DNA of 64,000 bases from Synechococcus sp. PROS-U-1 (GTDB taxonomy: Bacteria > Cyanobacteriota > Cyanobacteriia > PCC-6307 > Cyanobiaceae), in assembly GCF_014279755.1 (NCBI RefSeq), contig NZ_CP047951.1, positions 1,302,001 through 1,366,000 on the forward strand, written 5' to 3'. A model generated the notes under the pieces. That model ran no database searches. It was not told the origin of the DNA and worked only from the letters and a program-made list of their open reading frames with translations. Below, piece after piece: positions 26,722-35,917 of the stretch. The stretch's first letter is position 1, and each line of letters opens with the position of its first letter. Position numbers and translations under genes: made by a program.

Positions 26722-28400
26722 CGATCCCGCAATTGCCGCTGTTCTGTTGTGCACCCAGGATCCCAATCCAACGACCAATGGTCCACACCTTTGTCAGGAA
26801 ACAACTGGGTCTCCTTGATTCGGCTGCGCCGTGCGTAGGTGACGATCACGCAGTTCTGCTGTTCCAACAGAGGCCCGAGATCGCTGCTGCGACGCACCCG
26901 ATAGCCATTGATCGCGAGCAGCTCATCGCCGACCACAAGCCCAGCCCGTTGGCCGGGGCTTTGCCGCCTCACCCGCTGTATCAAGGCGGCACCCTCTCCA
27001 TCCTTGAGGGTGAGGCCATGGTCTGGATGCTTGAGAGGAACCGGATCCATCCGAAGCCCGAGGGCCTCCACACAATCGATCAAAGGAAGGGCCTCGGGCT
27101 GATCCAGCCATTGATCCAGATCAGCCGGTAGGTCGGCATCCCATGGCGCCAAGGCGGCCTTGATGTCATGGCGGCTGTAGCCACGGGCCTGACGGCCATG
27201 GCCCAGCCATAGCTCCCGCAGAATGGCAGCCATGGAGTGGCCGCGCTGCCGCAACCGCACATCCAGGCAGAAGGCCACCGCAGCACCCAGGCGGTAGTAG
27301 CTGATCTGGCTGTCCCGCGATGCTGGCGTCGCCTTGTAGAGCTTGATCCACGCCTCACGGGCGCTGTCCGCCAGCGATTGAACGGAGCATCCAGGTGACA
27401 TCAACACGCTAGAGAGCTCCTCTCCCAGATCCTTGAGCAGGGTGGGGCGATCCGAACACCCCGCCAGCAGCGGCAGGCTGAGGTCGTAGTAACTGGTGAT
27501 CCCCTCGGCAAACCAAAGCCCCTCGGTGATCACCGCCTGCCCATAGTCGTAGGGACGGAGTTCGACGGGCCGCAGCCGACGCACATTCCACTGGTGCAGA
27601 TATTCATGGCCGATCAACTGCAGCAGCTGCCGGTAGCCCTTGGGCTTGGCAAGAGCTGACCAGCTGAACTGCAGCACTGCACTGTGATCGTGCTCAAGGC
27701 CGCCATAACCCTGATCGAGCAGTTGCAGAACCAGCTGATAACGATCTCCCGCTGGAGGAGCCGTTCCCATCAAGCGACAGGTCGCACTGCAAACCCGCTC
27801 GATGTCGGATAAAAAGTTTGGCGGCCAACCCATCGGTGGAGCGCCGATCAGCAGCAGCTCATGGCTGCAGCTTTCAACGATGAAGGGTTCGGCTTGAAAA
27901 GGCCCTGCATGGAGCGGACTGTCCACAAGGGCATCGAAATCCGCTGCAATCCACCCATCAGCAGTCGTATCGAGCGGCAGATGCACGCTCCAGTGATCCG
28001 GTGCAGCCACGTCAACGTGGTGCGATGACCAGCGGCAGCCATCGATATCCATCGCCACAGCGGCGAGGCAGAGCGAAGCGAAATCAGGATCGAGCAACCC
28101 GGTGCGAACGGTCAGGTCCCGTGCCTCAAGCTGATAGGTGAGGGTGAGCGGGCTCAGATCCGGCAGATCAGAGACCCACTGGTGGGGGGCCAAGCGGCGC
28201 AACGGAAGGGAGCGTCCGGCGGCCAGGAGCTGCAAGCTGTGAAGGTGCTGAGCGTGATCGCGAACCGTGTACGACCCCGGCGTCCAAACCGGAAGTTGGA
28301 AGGTCTGACGCCGGGTCTGGGGTGTCCAATACATGGACACACCGATGGTCTGCGTTTCGGGATGGCTCAGATCGAGCCTGATCTGAACCGGCTCTGACAC
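26703..28400 (-). CDS. M61-family peptidase with PDZ domain
   Basis: A 565-residue protein of the glycyl aminopeptidase (M61) family. The zinc site is HEYLHQW (His265, Glu266, His269), with the downstream glutamate in EGITSYYD. An N-terminal beta domain precedes it, and a C-terminal PDZ domain follows (SPGQRAGLVVGDELLAINGY). No signal peptide is evident. GTG start, one base after the stop of the Ycf35-like gene; its 3' end overlaps the amidase start by 19 bases. Substrate unknown. Confidence 0.87.
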   Translation of the reverse strand: MSEPVQIRLDLSHPETQTIGVSMYWTPQTRRQTFQLPVWTPGSYTVRDHAQHLHSLQLLAAGRSLPLRRLAPHQWVSDLPDLSPLTLTYQLEARDLTVRTGLLDPDFASLCLAAVAMDIDGCRWSSHHVDVAAPDHWSVHLPLDTTADGWIAADFDALVDSPLHAGPFQAEPFIVESCSHELLLIGAPPMGWPPNFLSDIERVCSATCRLMGTAPPAGDRYQLVLQLLDQGYGGLEHDHSAVLQFSWSALAKPKGYRQLLQLIGHEYLHQWNVRRLRPVELRPYDYGQAVITEGLWFAEGITSYYDLSLPLLAGCSDRPTLLKDLGEELSSVLMSPGCSVQSLADSAREAWIKLYKATPASRDSQISYYRLGAAVAFCLDVRLRQRGHSMAAILRELWLGHGRQARGYSRHDIKAALAPWDADLPADLDQWLDQPEALPLIDCVEALGLRMDPVPLKHPDHGLTLKDGEGAALIQRVRRQSPGQRAGLVVGDELLAINGYRVRRSSDLGPLLEQQNCVIVTYARRSRIKETQLFPDKGVDHWSLDWDPGCTTEQRQLRDRWFEIV

Positions 28401-28401
28401 G

Positions 28402-28752
28402 TCAGTTGGTCTGCAGGATCAGGTCGGCAGATCCCAGTGAACCAAGACGCACTTGGTCCATGGCGTGGAGTAGGGCGTAGCGGCGGGTCACCCGCTGCAA
28501 GCGCTGCTTAAAGCCGGGATGCCGACTGATCCGTTGGATATCGCCATGCATCACGATCGTGCCGTCCTCATGCTGGGTCCAACCCAGGGGCATGGCCCTG
28601 CCGTGCACGGCGAGCACGTCAACGGAGTGGGAGTCGTCGGCAAAACCGTTCAATTCGGTCCTTCTCTCAACACTGAAGCCCTCATCCCGCAGGGCATGCA
28701 CCAAGCGCTCGAGATCGGTGAAGACAGTCGGCAGGATGGAGAGATGGGACAT
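28402..28752 (-). CDS. Ycf35-like (DUF1257) protein
   Basis: A 116-residue protein matching the Ycf35/DUF1257 family found in cyanobacteria and plastids: the start MSHLSILPTVFTDLERL and the VTRRYALLHAM segment are characteristic. Function unknown. The ATG is at 28752; the purN start region on the opposite strand begins at 28744, so the two 5' ends overlap. First gene of a minus-strand run into the M61 peptidase, the amidase and the TIGR03643-like gene. Confidence 0.75.
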   Translation of the reverse strand: MSHLSILPTVFTDLERLVHALRDEGFSVERRTELNGFADDSHSVDVLAVHGRAMPLGWTQHEDGTIVMHGDIQRISRHPGFKQRLQRVTRRYALLHAMDQVRLGSLGSADLILQTN

Positions 28753-29385
28753 GAACCGGACCCCGCTTTGACTGACCCTAGCCACAACGATCGAGCTGAC
28801 CAGGACCCGTTGCAGCTGGGGGTCATGGCATCAGGAAACGGCAGCAATTTCGAGGCCATGGCCCAAGCGATCCAAGCGGGGGATCTCCGGGCGCGCATCC
28901 ATCGGCTGGTCGTCAACAATCCGGGCTGTGGAGCTCAACAACGCGCAGAACGTCTCGGGATCCCTGTGTCGGTCCTTGACCATCGCGTGCTCAAGGATCG
29001 ACGCGAGTTGGACACCGAGCTGGTGCGTCTGTTTCGTTCCGATCAGGTGGAGGTCGTGGTGATGGCTGGTTGGATGCGGATCGTCACCGATGTCCTAATC
29101 GGCGGCTATGCGGGGCGCTTGATCAACATCCACCCGTCGCTGCTGCCCAGCTTTCGCGGCATGGATGCCGTGGGTCAGGCTTTAAAAGCCGGTGTGAAAC
29201 TCACAGGCTGCACCGTGCACATCGTCACTGAGGAGCTGGATGCTGGCCCAATCTTGGCCCAGGCCGCCGTCCCCGTCCTCGATAGTGATGATCATGCAAC
29301 GCTCGCCAAACGGATCCAGGAGCAGGAGCATCAGCTGCTGCCCGCTGCCCTTGCTGGCTTAAGCCCGACCTGGCGTCAGGGATAG
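28744..29385 (+). CDS. purN: Phosphoribosylglycinamide formyltransferase
   Basis: The folate-dependent GAR transformylase of purine synthesis. Motifs are LGVMASGNGSNFEAM near the N-terminus, VVMAGWMRIV, the catalytic region INIHPSLLPSFRGMDAVGQA, and CTVHIVTEELDAGPILAQA. The ATG at 28744 has AGGA 7 bases upstream but lies inside the divergent Ycf35-like start; later codons, such as a TTG near 28771, would give a shorter protein. The 3' end overlaps argC tail-to-tail by 10 bases. Confidence 0.9.
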   Translation: MGHEPDPALTDPSHNDRADQDPLQLGVMASGNGSNFEAMAQAIQAGDLRARIHRLVVNNPGCGAQQRAERLGIPVSVLDHRVLKDRRELDTELVRLFRSDQVEVVVMAGWMRIVTDVLIGGYAGRLINIHPSLLPSFRGMDAVGQALKAGVKLTGCTVHIVTEELDAGPILAQAAVPVLDSDDHATLAKRIQEQEHQLLPAALAGLSPTWRQG

Positions 29386-30449
29386 AACGACTGCAGGGGC
29401 AGCCCCGTCTCCGGTGCGAGGCCAGCCATCAGATTGAGGCACTGCACACCCTGCCCCGCTTGGCCTTTGATTAGGTTGTCAATGGCACTCATCAACACGA
29501 GTTGTCCCGTGCGGATGTCCACCTGAACAGAGAGCAGGGCGCGGTTCGTGTGGCGGGCCCATTTGGTGGCGGGGTAGGTGCCCACAGGAAGCACCTCAAC
29601 ACAGGGGTGGTGGCGATAGATCGCGTCCAAAACGGTGGTGCAATCCTCTGCAGTGAGCCCGGGGTCACGCAATCGGGCATAGACCGTGGAAAGCAGACCA
29701 CGCACCATTGGCACCAGGTGCGGCGTGAACTGAAGCCGCACCTCCTGACCAGCCACCTCCGTCGCCATCTGTTCGATCTCTGAGGTGTGACGATGGCCAA
29801 TCACGCCGTAGGGCGCGATGGATTCCGAGGCTTCCGCAAGCAGCATCGCCTCCTTCGGCACCCGACCACCGCCGGACGTACCGGTCTTGGCATCAATGAC
29901 GATGCCGTTTGTCTCAATCAGACCCTGCTTGAGGAAGGGGAGCAGGGGCAGAAGGCTGGCTGTTGGGAAGCATCCTGGTGCCGCCACCAACGTCGCATCG
30001 CCGATCGCAGGGGCATTCCACTCCGGCAGGCCATACACAGCGCTGCTGCAAAGGTCAGCATCGTTTCGGTTGAGAGTTCCGGCCTCCTTGGCATACACCT
30101 GAAGCCACTGGTCGAGGGAGCGGTAGCGGAAGTCAGCGGAGAGGTCCACAACCCGTACACCACGCTCCAAGAGTTGCGGCGCCAACTGGCAGGCCAATCC
30201 GTTGGGAAGGCTGAGAACGGCAAAATCGGAACAAGCCGCAATCCGGTCCGGGTCCGCCGATTCCACCGTCGGGTCATCCGGCAGGGGAAGGAAAGAACAA
30301 ACGGAACTCCAGCGTTGACCTGCACTGCGTTCACCGCCAAGAAAACTGACGGAAAGTCCAGGGTGCCCCTGCAACAGGCGGATGGTCTGCAGACCTCCAT
30401 AGCCGGAGGCGCCGATCACAGCAACCCGCCCGCCCTTCACCGTTGCCAT
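29376..30449 (-). CDS. argC: N-acetyl-gamma-glutamyl-phosphate reductase
   Basis: ArgC reduces N-acetylglutamyl phosphate to the semialdehyde in arginine synthesis. A Rossmann start (VAVIGASGYGGLQTIRLL) leads to the active-site cysteine in AAPGCFPTASLLPL and the C-terminal SAIDNLIKGQAGQGVQ. The ATG at 30449 gives MATVKGGRVAVIG and about 357 residues; ATG at 30482 is an alternative. It converges on purN with a 10-base coding overlap. Confidence 0.94.
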   Translation of the reverse strand: MATVKGGRVAVIGASGYGGLQTIRLLQGHPGLSVSFLGGERSAGQRWSSVCSFLPLPDDPTVESADPDRIAACSDFAVLSLPNGLACQLAPQLLERGVRVVDLSADFRYRSLDQWLQVYAKEAGTLNRNDADLCSSAVYGLPEWNAPAIGDATLVAAPGCFPTASLLPLLPFLKQGLIETNGIVIDAKTGTSGGGRVPKEAMLLAEASESIAPYGVIGHRHTSEIEQMATEVAGQEVRLQFTPHLVPMVRGLLSTVYARLRDPGLTAEDCTTVLDAIYRHHPCVEVLPVGTYPATKWARHTNRALLSVQVDIRTGQLVLMSAIDNLIKGQAGQGVQCLNLMAGLAPETGLPLQSFYP

Positions 30450-30550
30450 GGCTTCAACCGCCGACGCTGTGTTGCCTGCCATTGAACCAACCAACCAACG
30501 GCTGATCGTACAGAGATCAATAATGAGGTCATTAACCGGCGACCAAGCTC

Positions 30551-32176
30551 CTGAACCCCAGTTCCCTTGAACCCGCGAACGATCCCATTGCGTTCGATGC
30601 CATCAGCGATGCCCTTGCGGCGATCCGAAATGGTGAGTGCGTTGTCGTGGTGGACGACGAACAACGGGAAAACGAAGGAGATCTGATCTGCGCAGCCCAG
30701 TTCGCGACCCCTGAAGCGATCAATTTCATGGCGACAGAGGCGCGGGGCCTCATCTGTCTCGCCATGGAGGGGAAACGTCTCGATGAGCTTGATCTGCCGC
30801 TCATGGTGGATCGCAATACCGATGCCAACGAAACAGCCTTCACGGTGAGCATCGATGCAGGCATTGAGCATGGGGTGACCACCGGAATCTCCGCTGAAGA
30901 CCGTGCCGCCACGATTCAAGTGGCACTCAATCCAGCCACCCGCCCAGCTGAACTGCGCCGACCGGGGCACATCTTCCCCCTGCGCGCTCGTCCTGGCGGC
31001 GTGCTGAAGCGCGCTGGCCACACTGAAGCGGCCGTCGACCTGTCTCAGCTTGCCGGGCTCAGCCCCTCTGGGGTGATCTGCGAAATCCAGAACAGCGACG
31101 GCTCAATGGCCCGCCTGCCGGAGCTCCGCAGCTACGCCGATCGCTGGGGTTTGAAGCTGATCAGCATCGCGGATCTGATCCGTTACCGGTTGGAGAACGA
31201 GCGATTTGTGCGCCGGCTGGCCCAGGCACAGATGCCGAGCCGCTTCGGCACCTTTCAGGCGGTGGGCTATCGCAACGAACTTGATGGGTCAGAACACGTT
31301 GCGCTGATCAAAGGCGAACCGAACGCTTTGCGTGAGCCGGTGCTGGTTCGCATGCATTCCGAATGCCTCACCGGTGATGCCTTCGGTTCACTGCGCTGTG
31401 ATTGCCGGCCCCAGCTGGAGGCAGCCCTGTGCCAGATCGAAGCGGAGGGCGAGGGTGTTGTTGTTTATCTACGTCAGGAAGGCCGTGGCATCGGTCTGAT
31501 CAACAAGTTGAAGGCCTACAGCCTCCAAGAAGCGGGTTTAGACACCGTTGAAGCCAATGAACGCCTTGGCTTTCCAGCAGACCTCCGCAACTACGGCGTC
31601 GGTGCTCAGATCCTCTCCGACCTCGGCATCCATCGGCTTCGCCTGCTCACGAACAACCCTCGCAAAATCGCCGGACTCGGAGGCTATGGCCTTCAGGTGG
31701 AGGAGCGCGTGCCGCTGGTGATGGACCCTGGCGCCCACAACGCTGACTATCTGGCTGCCAAGCGGGAAAAGCTCGGGCATCTGTTCGAATCCGAGAGCCC
31801 TTGTGTGGTTCTGGCTCTAGCGGTGAACGTCGGCCCGGAAAGCTGGCCCACCATTCGTCTTGAAGTGGAAAGGATCGCCCAGACCCATGGCTTCAGCCTC
31901 GAGGCCCTGCATGAACCGCGACTCTTAGCGCTCTGGGATCGGCCTCAGTTCGTCTGGAAACTGATCCCCGATGGTGGTGATGCAGGGCCCCTGCTGCAAA
32001 GCGTTGCCGCGCTGGCCGCCACAGAACGTGTGGGGCTGATGCGTGTTCCCACCGAACGGATGGCACTGCACCCACCCCAGACCCTGGAGCGGGTGGAGCA
32101 TCAGCTCAATGAGCTGATCGACATGAGCAGTGGTGGATTGATCGAAAACGGTCCATCACTGCTGCACTGGACCTGA
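30551..32176 (+). CDS. ribBA: Bifunctional riboflavin enzyme RibBA
   Basis: DHBP synthase followed by GTP cyclohydrolase II, the two entry steps to riboflavin. The DHBP part has [13 protein letters not shown] and [16 protein letters not shown]; the cyclohydrolase part has [19 protein letters not shown] with zinc cysteines and [13 protein letters not shown] further C-terminal stretch of about 130 residues follows, as in other cyanobacterial RibBA. The start is unclear: the frame is open only from 30536 and holds no ATG, GTG or TTG before 30644, well inside the conserved fold. A CTG at 30551 is listed as a working start, giving about 541 residues; ATT at 30587 is another option. Confidence 0.93.
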   Translation: MNPSSLEPANDPIAFDAISDALAAIRNGECVVVVDDEQRENEGDLICAAQFATPEAINFMATEARGLICLAMEGKRLDELDLPLMVDRNTDANETAFTVSIDAGIEHGVTTGISAEDRAATIQVALNPATRPAELRRPGHIFPLRARPGGVLKRAGHTEAAVDLSQLAGLSPSGVICEIQNSDGSMARLPELRSYADRWGLKLISIADLIRYRLENERFVRRLAQAQMPSRFGTFQAVGYRNELDGSEHVALIKGEPNALREPVLVRMHSECLTGDAFGSLRCDCRPQLEAALCQIEAEGEGVVVYLRQEGRGIGLINKLKAYSLQEAGLDTVEANERLGFPADLRNYGVGAQILSDLGIHRLRLLTNNPRKIAGLGGYGLQVEERVPLVMDPGAHNADYLAAKREKLGHLFESESPCVVLALAVNVGPESWPTIRLEVERIAQTHGFSLEALHEPRLLALWDRPQFVWKLIPDGGDAGPLLQSVAALAATERVGLMRVPTERMALHPPQTLERVEHQLNELIDMSSGGLIENGPSLLHWT

Positions 32177-32189
32177 GGCTGATCAGCCT
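32176..32189. repeat. 14-base perfect palindrome at the ribBA/cyclophilin junction
   Basis: The palindrome AGGCTGATCAGCCT spans the six bases between the two convergent genes and includes parts of both stop codons. It may form a short hairpin at both 3' ends. No T run follows, so it is not a standard terminator. Confidence 0.5.
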
Positions 32190-32626
32190 TCCTGGATCGT
32201 CACCTTGTTGATCCGGGAGCCGTTGGAGAGCTTCAGCACCACGTCCATGTTGCCGGTGTGGCCGAAGACCGTGTGCACGCCATCGAGATGGGGCTGGGCC
32301 TCATGGCAGATGTAGAACTGAGAACCACCGGTGTTGCGGCCGGCGTGGGCCATGGCGAGGGTGCCGGACTGGTGCTTCTGCGGGTTGATCTCGCAATCGA
32401 TCTCATATCCAGGGCCACCGGTTCCAGCCATGCCACGGGCGCCCTCACGGCTGTTGGGGCAACCACCCTGGGCCATGAAGCCTGGGATCACCCGATGAAA
32501 GGCCAAGCCGTCGTAAAAGCCATCCTTCACCAGCTTCACGAAGTTGGCGACGGTGTTCGGGGCATCGGCCTCGAACAGCTCGAGCTCGATCAGGCCAGCA
32601 TCGGTGTCCATCAGGGCCTTGGTCAT
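32183..32626 (-). CDS. Peptidyl-prolyl cis-trans isomerase (cyclophilin)
   Basis: A 147-residue cytoplasmic-type cyclophilin. Active-site segments are [39 protein letters not shown] and MAHAGRN; the catalytic Arg is in FHRV. No signal peptide when the ATG at 32626 is used. It diverges from mtnP across 40 bases and ends 6 bases from ribBA. Confidence 0.93.
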   Translation of the reverse strand: MTKALMDTDAGLIELELFEADAPNTVANFVKLVKDGFYDGLAFHRVIPGFMAQGGCPNSREGARGMAGTGGPGYEIDCEINPQKHQSGTLAMAHAGRNTGGSQFYICHEAQPHLDGVHTVFGHTGNMDVVLKLSNGSRINKVTIQEG

Positions 32627-32666
32627 GGTGGCGCGAGCAAAATTGGAGTGTAGAGAGAGGAGTGGC

Positions 32667-33575
32667 ATGGCCGATCTTCAGGGAGGGCGCGTCGGCGTCA
32701 TCGGAGGCAGCGGCCTGTATTCGATTCCAGGCTTGCGCCAGGTGGAGGAACGCACGATCAAAACCCCATTCGGAGCTCCATCCGATGAACTACGACTTGG
32801 AGAGCTGGAGGGAGTTCAGACCGTCTTCTTGGCTCGCCACGGCCGGCATCACCAGCTGCTTCCCAGTGAAGTTCCCTACCGGGCCAACATCTGGGCGATG
32901 CGTTCGCTGGGGGTGCGCTGGTTGATCTCCCTCTCCGCGGTTGGATCGCTCCAGGAACATCTGCATCCGCGGGACATGGTGGTGCCGGATCAGTTCATCG
33001 ACCGCACGCGGCAACGGCCCGCCAGTTTCTTCGGGAACGGCTGCGTCGCCCACGTCAGCCTCGCCGAACCGTTCTGTCCTCAGTTGAGTTCGCTTCTGGC
33101 CGATGCCGCCGAGCAAGGCTTGCCGGAGGGGCGACAACTGCACCGCGGTGGGATCTATCTGTGCATGGAGGGTCCCGCCTTTTCAACTCAGGCAGAGAGC
33201 AAGCTCTACCGGTCTTGGGGCTGTTCCGTCATCGGGATGACGAACCACACTGAGGCCCGCCTGGCACGGGAAGCCGAGTTGGCCTATGCCTCCCTGAGCA
33301 TGGTCACCGACTTCGACTGCTGGCATGACGGCCATGACGCCGTCTCGGTGGAGATGGTGATCGGCAACCTCCAGGCCAATGCCTCGGCCACCGAACCGAT
33401 CCTGAGTGGATTGATGAAGCGGCTCAAGCAGGAGCCTCCCGCTTCGCCTGCCCACAAAGCTCTTGCCAATGCCCTGATTACCCCCAAGGAGCAGGTTCCT
33501 GCCCAAACTCGCTCGAACCTCGATCTGTTCACAGCCCCTTACTGGGGATCGTTCGATCAGGCCTCCTTCAGCTGA
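32667..33575 (+). CDS. mtnP: S-methyl-5'-thioadenosine phosphorylase
   Basis: MtnP splits methylthioadenosine, a by-product of polyamine synthesis, to adenine and methylthioribose-1-phosphate. The 302-residue protein has [47 protein letters not shown] and the base-binding [24 protein letters not shown] at 32658-32662 precedes the ATG. It overlaps murQ tail-to-tail by 8 bases. Confidence 0.94.
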   Translation: MADLQGGRVGVIGGSGLYSIPGLRQVEERTIKTPFGAPSDELRLGELEGVQTVFLARHGRHHQLLPSEVPYRANIWAMRSLGVRWLISLSAVGSLQEHLHPRDMVVPDQFIDRTRQRPASFFGNGCVAHVSLAEPFCPQLSSLLADAAEQGLPEGRQLHRGGIYLCMEGPAFSTQAESKLYRSWGCSVIGMTNHTEARLAREAELAYASLSMVTDFDCWHDGHDAVSVEMVIGNLQANASATEPILSGLMKRLKQEPPASPAHKALANALITPKEQVPAQTRSNLDLFTAPYWGSFDQASFS

Positions 33576-34521
33576 GGTCCGTCAGCTGAGCTCCGCAGGC
33601 GGCGAGTGCCGACCGCAGCTGCTGGTCATGCTTCTGAAGCAGGTCACTGGCCTGGTCAACAGACAGGTCAGCGGCCGCCATCAACAGAGCAAGCTTCACT
33701 GAACCGCCGGCGTCCTCCAACAGCATCAGCCCCCGCCCTCGCTCAACACCTGCCAGATCTCGAAGGATCCGCAGCGATCGGTCGACCAGCTTGCTGTTGC
33801 TTGCGGCCACATCCACCATCCGATTCCCAAAGACCTTGCCGAGTTTCACCATCACGGCGGTCGACAGGGTGTTCAAAGCCAGTTTTGTGGCCGTTCCGGC
33901 CTTCATCCGAGTGGATCCCGTCAGCAGCTCTGGGCCGGTGAGCAGACGAATGTCGATATCACAGGGGAGGGGAGCCTGCTCAGTCGGAACGCAGGCCATA
34001 GCAATCGCCAGAGCACCCACGCTTTTTGCAAAAGCCAGGCCGCCGCGCACGTAAGGCGTGGTGCCCCCCGCGGCGATCCCCACGAGGCAATCCTTGGCAC
34101 AAAATCCCCGCTCCTCCAGGTCGGCGCGGCCGGCATCCTCCACGTCCTCGAGCCCTTCGGAACTGCGCAACAGAGCTGCGGAACCACCAGCAAGCACGCC
34201 CTGCACCTGCTCAGGATCACTGCAGAAGGTGGGTGGGCACTCCGCGGCATCCAACACCCCTAACCGTCCTGAGGTGCCAGCACCGAGGTAAAAAAGACGA
34301 CCGCCAAGACGAAGACGCTCAGAGATGGCATCGACAGCCTCGGCAAGGGCAGGAGTCGCCTCAGCGACAGCCTGCTGGGGGCGTCGATCCTCATCCGCAA
34401 AAAGAGCGACCAGCGCGAGGGTGTCCAATTGATCCAACCGTGAACTGCGCTGGTTGCTCTGCTCGGTGAGCAGGTGGCCACGGTCGCTGGAGGGCTGCAG
34501 ATCGGGGTCAAACACGGCCAT
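33568..34521 (-). CDS. murQ: N-acetylmuramic acid 6-phosphate etherase
   Basis: MurQ opens the lactyl ether of MurNAc-6-phosphate in cell-wall sugar recycling. The SIS-domain protein (317 residues) has the diagnostic LGAGTSGRLGVLDAAECPPTF, IAAGGTTPYVRGG and LLTGSTRMKAGTATKLALN. The start MAVFDPDLQPSSDRGHLLTE is typical. It lies 3 bases downstream of the DUF3110 gene and overlaps mtnP convergently. Confidence 0.94.
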   Translation of the reverse strand: MAVFDPDLQPSSDRGHLLTEQSNQRSSRLDQLDTLALVALFADEDRRPQQAVAEATPALAEAVDAISERLRLGGRLFYLGAGTSGRLGVLDAAECPPTFCSDPEQVQGVLAGGSAALLRSSEGLEDVEDAGRADLEERGFCAKDCLVGIAAGGTTPYVRGGLAFAKSVGALAIAMACVPTEQAPLPCDIDIRLLTGPELLTGSTRMKAGTATKLALNTLSTAVMVKLGKVFGNRMVDVAASNSKLVDRSLRILRDLAGVERGRGLMLLEDAGGSVKLALLMAAADLSVDQASDLLQKHDQQLRSALAACGAQLTDLS

Positions 34522-34524
34522 CGT

Positions 34525-34953
34525 TCAGAGCAGACCCTCCAGCCGCCGACGCAGTTCATCGAGTTCAGGATTCGACTCCGGCTCGGTTTCCAATCCCTGT
34601 CGCGCTGGCTCAGGGGCCTGTTCATCAGGACTGGCATCGTCCTGCCAGTTGCTCACATCGCGGTTGCTCTGCGGCGGCGCCATGAACAGTCGTTCCTCGT
34701 CATTGCTCGGCACAAAGCCCGACTCGATCAGGCGGGCCTCGTAACCGGCCTCACGGCAGAACAGATCAACGTCCTCACGGTCCAGGGCTTCCACGGTGGG
34801 AACCGGAAAGTCCTGAGCCTCCAGAAGGCCGGCATAACGCTCGGCATCATCTGGATTCTCAAACAAAAGAACCACAGTCCGTCCAGCGATTTCAAGCGAG
34901 TGGATGCCTTCGCTATCCGTACCGGCATCAAAGAGCAGGACGTGGACGCGCAT
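34525..34953 (-). CDS. DUF3110-domain protein
   Basis: A 142-residue protein with an N-terminal DUF3110-like domain (MRVHVLLFDAGTDSEGIHSL, VVLLFENPDDAERYAGLLEAQDF), known mainly from cyanobacteria and plants and of unknown function. The C-terminal third is acidic and Pro/Glu-rich, with a short coiled-coil end (LDELRRRLEGLL). Its stop lies 3 bases before the murQ ATG, so an operon with murQ is likely. Confidence 0.78.
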   Translation of the reverse strand: MRVHVLLFDAGTDSEGIHSLEIAGRTVVLLFENPDDAERYAGLLEAQDFPVPTVEALDREDVDLFCREAGYEARLIESGFVPSNDEERLFMAPPQSNRDVSNWQDDASPDEQAPEPARQGLETEPESNPELDELRRRLEGLL

Positions 34954-34996
34954 CGAGAAAACTGTCAGATCAACCGGTCCGGAGTCTCACCCATCG

Positions 34997-35917
34997 TCAT
35001 CCAACCTGCTCGGATTCACTGGCCAGTTCCTGGAGACGGCGATAAAGGGCCCGTTCCGCATCGCCCAGATCCGAGGGAATCACGACAACGATCTCCACAA
35101 GTTGATCCCCCCGCTCATCTTCCACCTGTAGACCACGCCCCCGCAGCCGCAGCAAGCGTCCACTCGATGACCCTGGAGGGACTTGGAGCGTCACGGGACC
35201 GTCCAGGGTGGGTACATCCACAGCGCAGCCCAAAGCGGCATCGGGAGGAAACAACAGCAGCTTGTAAAGCACGCGCAGACCATCAATCCGCAGCCCGTCC
35301 TCGGTCACAACCCGGAGCTGCAGAAAATGATCACGGCCACCGGGGGCGACGCCTTCCAGCCGAAGACGCCAGCCGTCACCCGCAAAGGGGGGAGTGTTCA
35401 ACTCGATCATCGTGCCGTCGCCGAGCGTCAGCTCCACCAGGGTTCCCTGGAGGGCCTGATCAGGGGAGAGATGAACCACCGATTCGAGATCCTCAACAGC
35501 ACGCACCGGCGGCGGCGGCGGCGGTGCCGACACCGGTGGGTCACTGCTTCTGGAGTCATCACTCCGGGAGGGTGGATCCGGCTCCATGTCGGAATCAGCC
35601 GCCGATCGCGCTGAGCCCCCACCAAAAATCACATCGAGATACGTCTCGAAATCGGGGAACCCTTGCGCAAAGGGATCAGCAACATCCGTGGCTGCACCAC
35701 CGCCCCGTTGCCAGACATCGCGGCGGCGGGGATCGCTGAGCACCGCATAGGCCTCATTGACCAGTTTGAAGCGCTCCTCAGCAACGGGATCGTTGCTGTT
35801 CAGATCCGGATGCCAACGGCGTGCTTCGCGGCGAAACGCCCGTTTCAGCTGCTGGTCTGTGCAGTCGGGATCAACCCCCAGCAAAGACCAGTAATCAGGC
35901 TCAGCGGTAGATGTCAT
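34997..35917 (-). CDS. DnaJ-like co-chaperone without zinc-finger domain
   Basis: A 306-residue J-domain protein. The J domain (WSLLGVDPDCTDQQLKRAFR, with HPD in RRWHPDLN) is followed by a polar linker with a run of prolines (PPPPPPV) and two beta-rich substrate-binding domains (LEGVAPGGRDHFLQLRV, VTLQVPPGSSSGRLLRLRG). There is no CxxCxGxG zinc region, so it is a type II (DnaJB/CbpA-like) partner. The ATG at 35917 lies 17 bases inside dnaK, which suggests the pair is made together. Confidence 0.9.
   Translation of the reverse strand: MTSTAEPDYWSLLGVDPDCTDQQLKRAFRREARRWHPDLNSNDPVAEERFKLVNEAYAVLSDPRRRDVWQRGGGAATDVADPFAQGFPDFETYLDVIFGGGSARSAADSDMEPDPPSRSDDSRSSDPPVSAPPPPPPVRAVEDLESVVHLSPDQALQGTLVELTLGDGTMIELNTPPFAGDGWRLRLEGVAPGGRDHFLQLRVVTEDGLRIDGLRVLYKLLLFPPDAALGCAVDVPTLDGPVTLQVPPGSSSGRLLRLRGRGLQVEDERGDQLVEIVVVIPSDLGDAERALYRRLQELASESEQVG

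Noticed and set aside
34474-35739. 421-codon open frame opposite the DUF3110 and dnaJ-like genes
   Set aside because: It crosses two well-supported minus-strand genes and carries no known motif.
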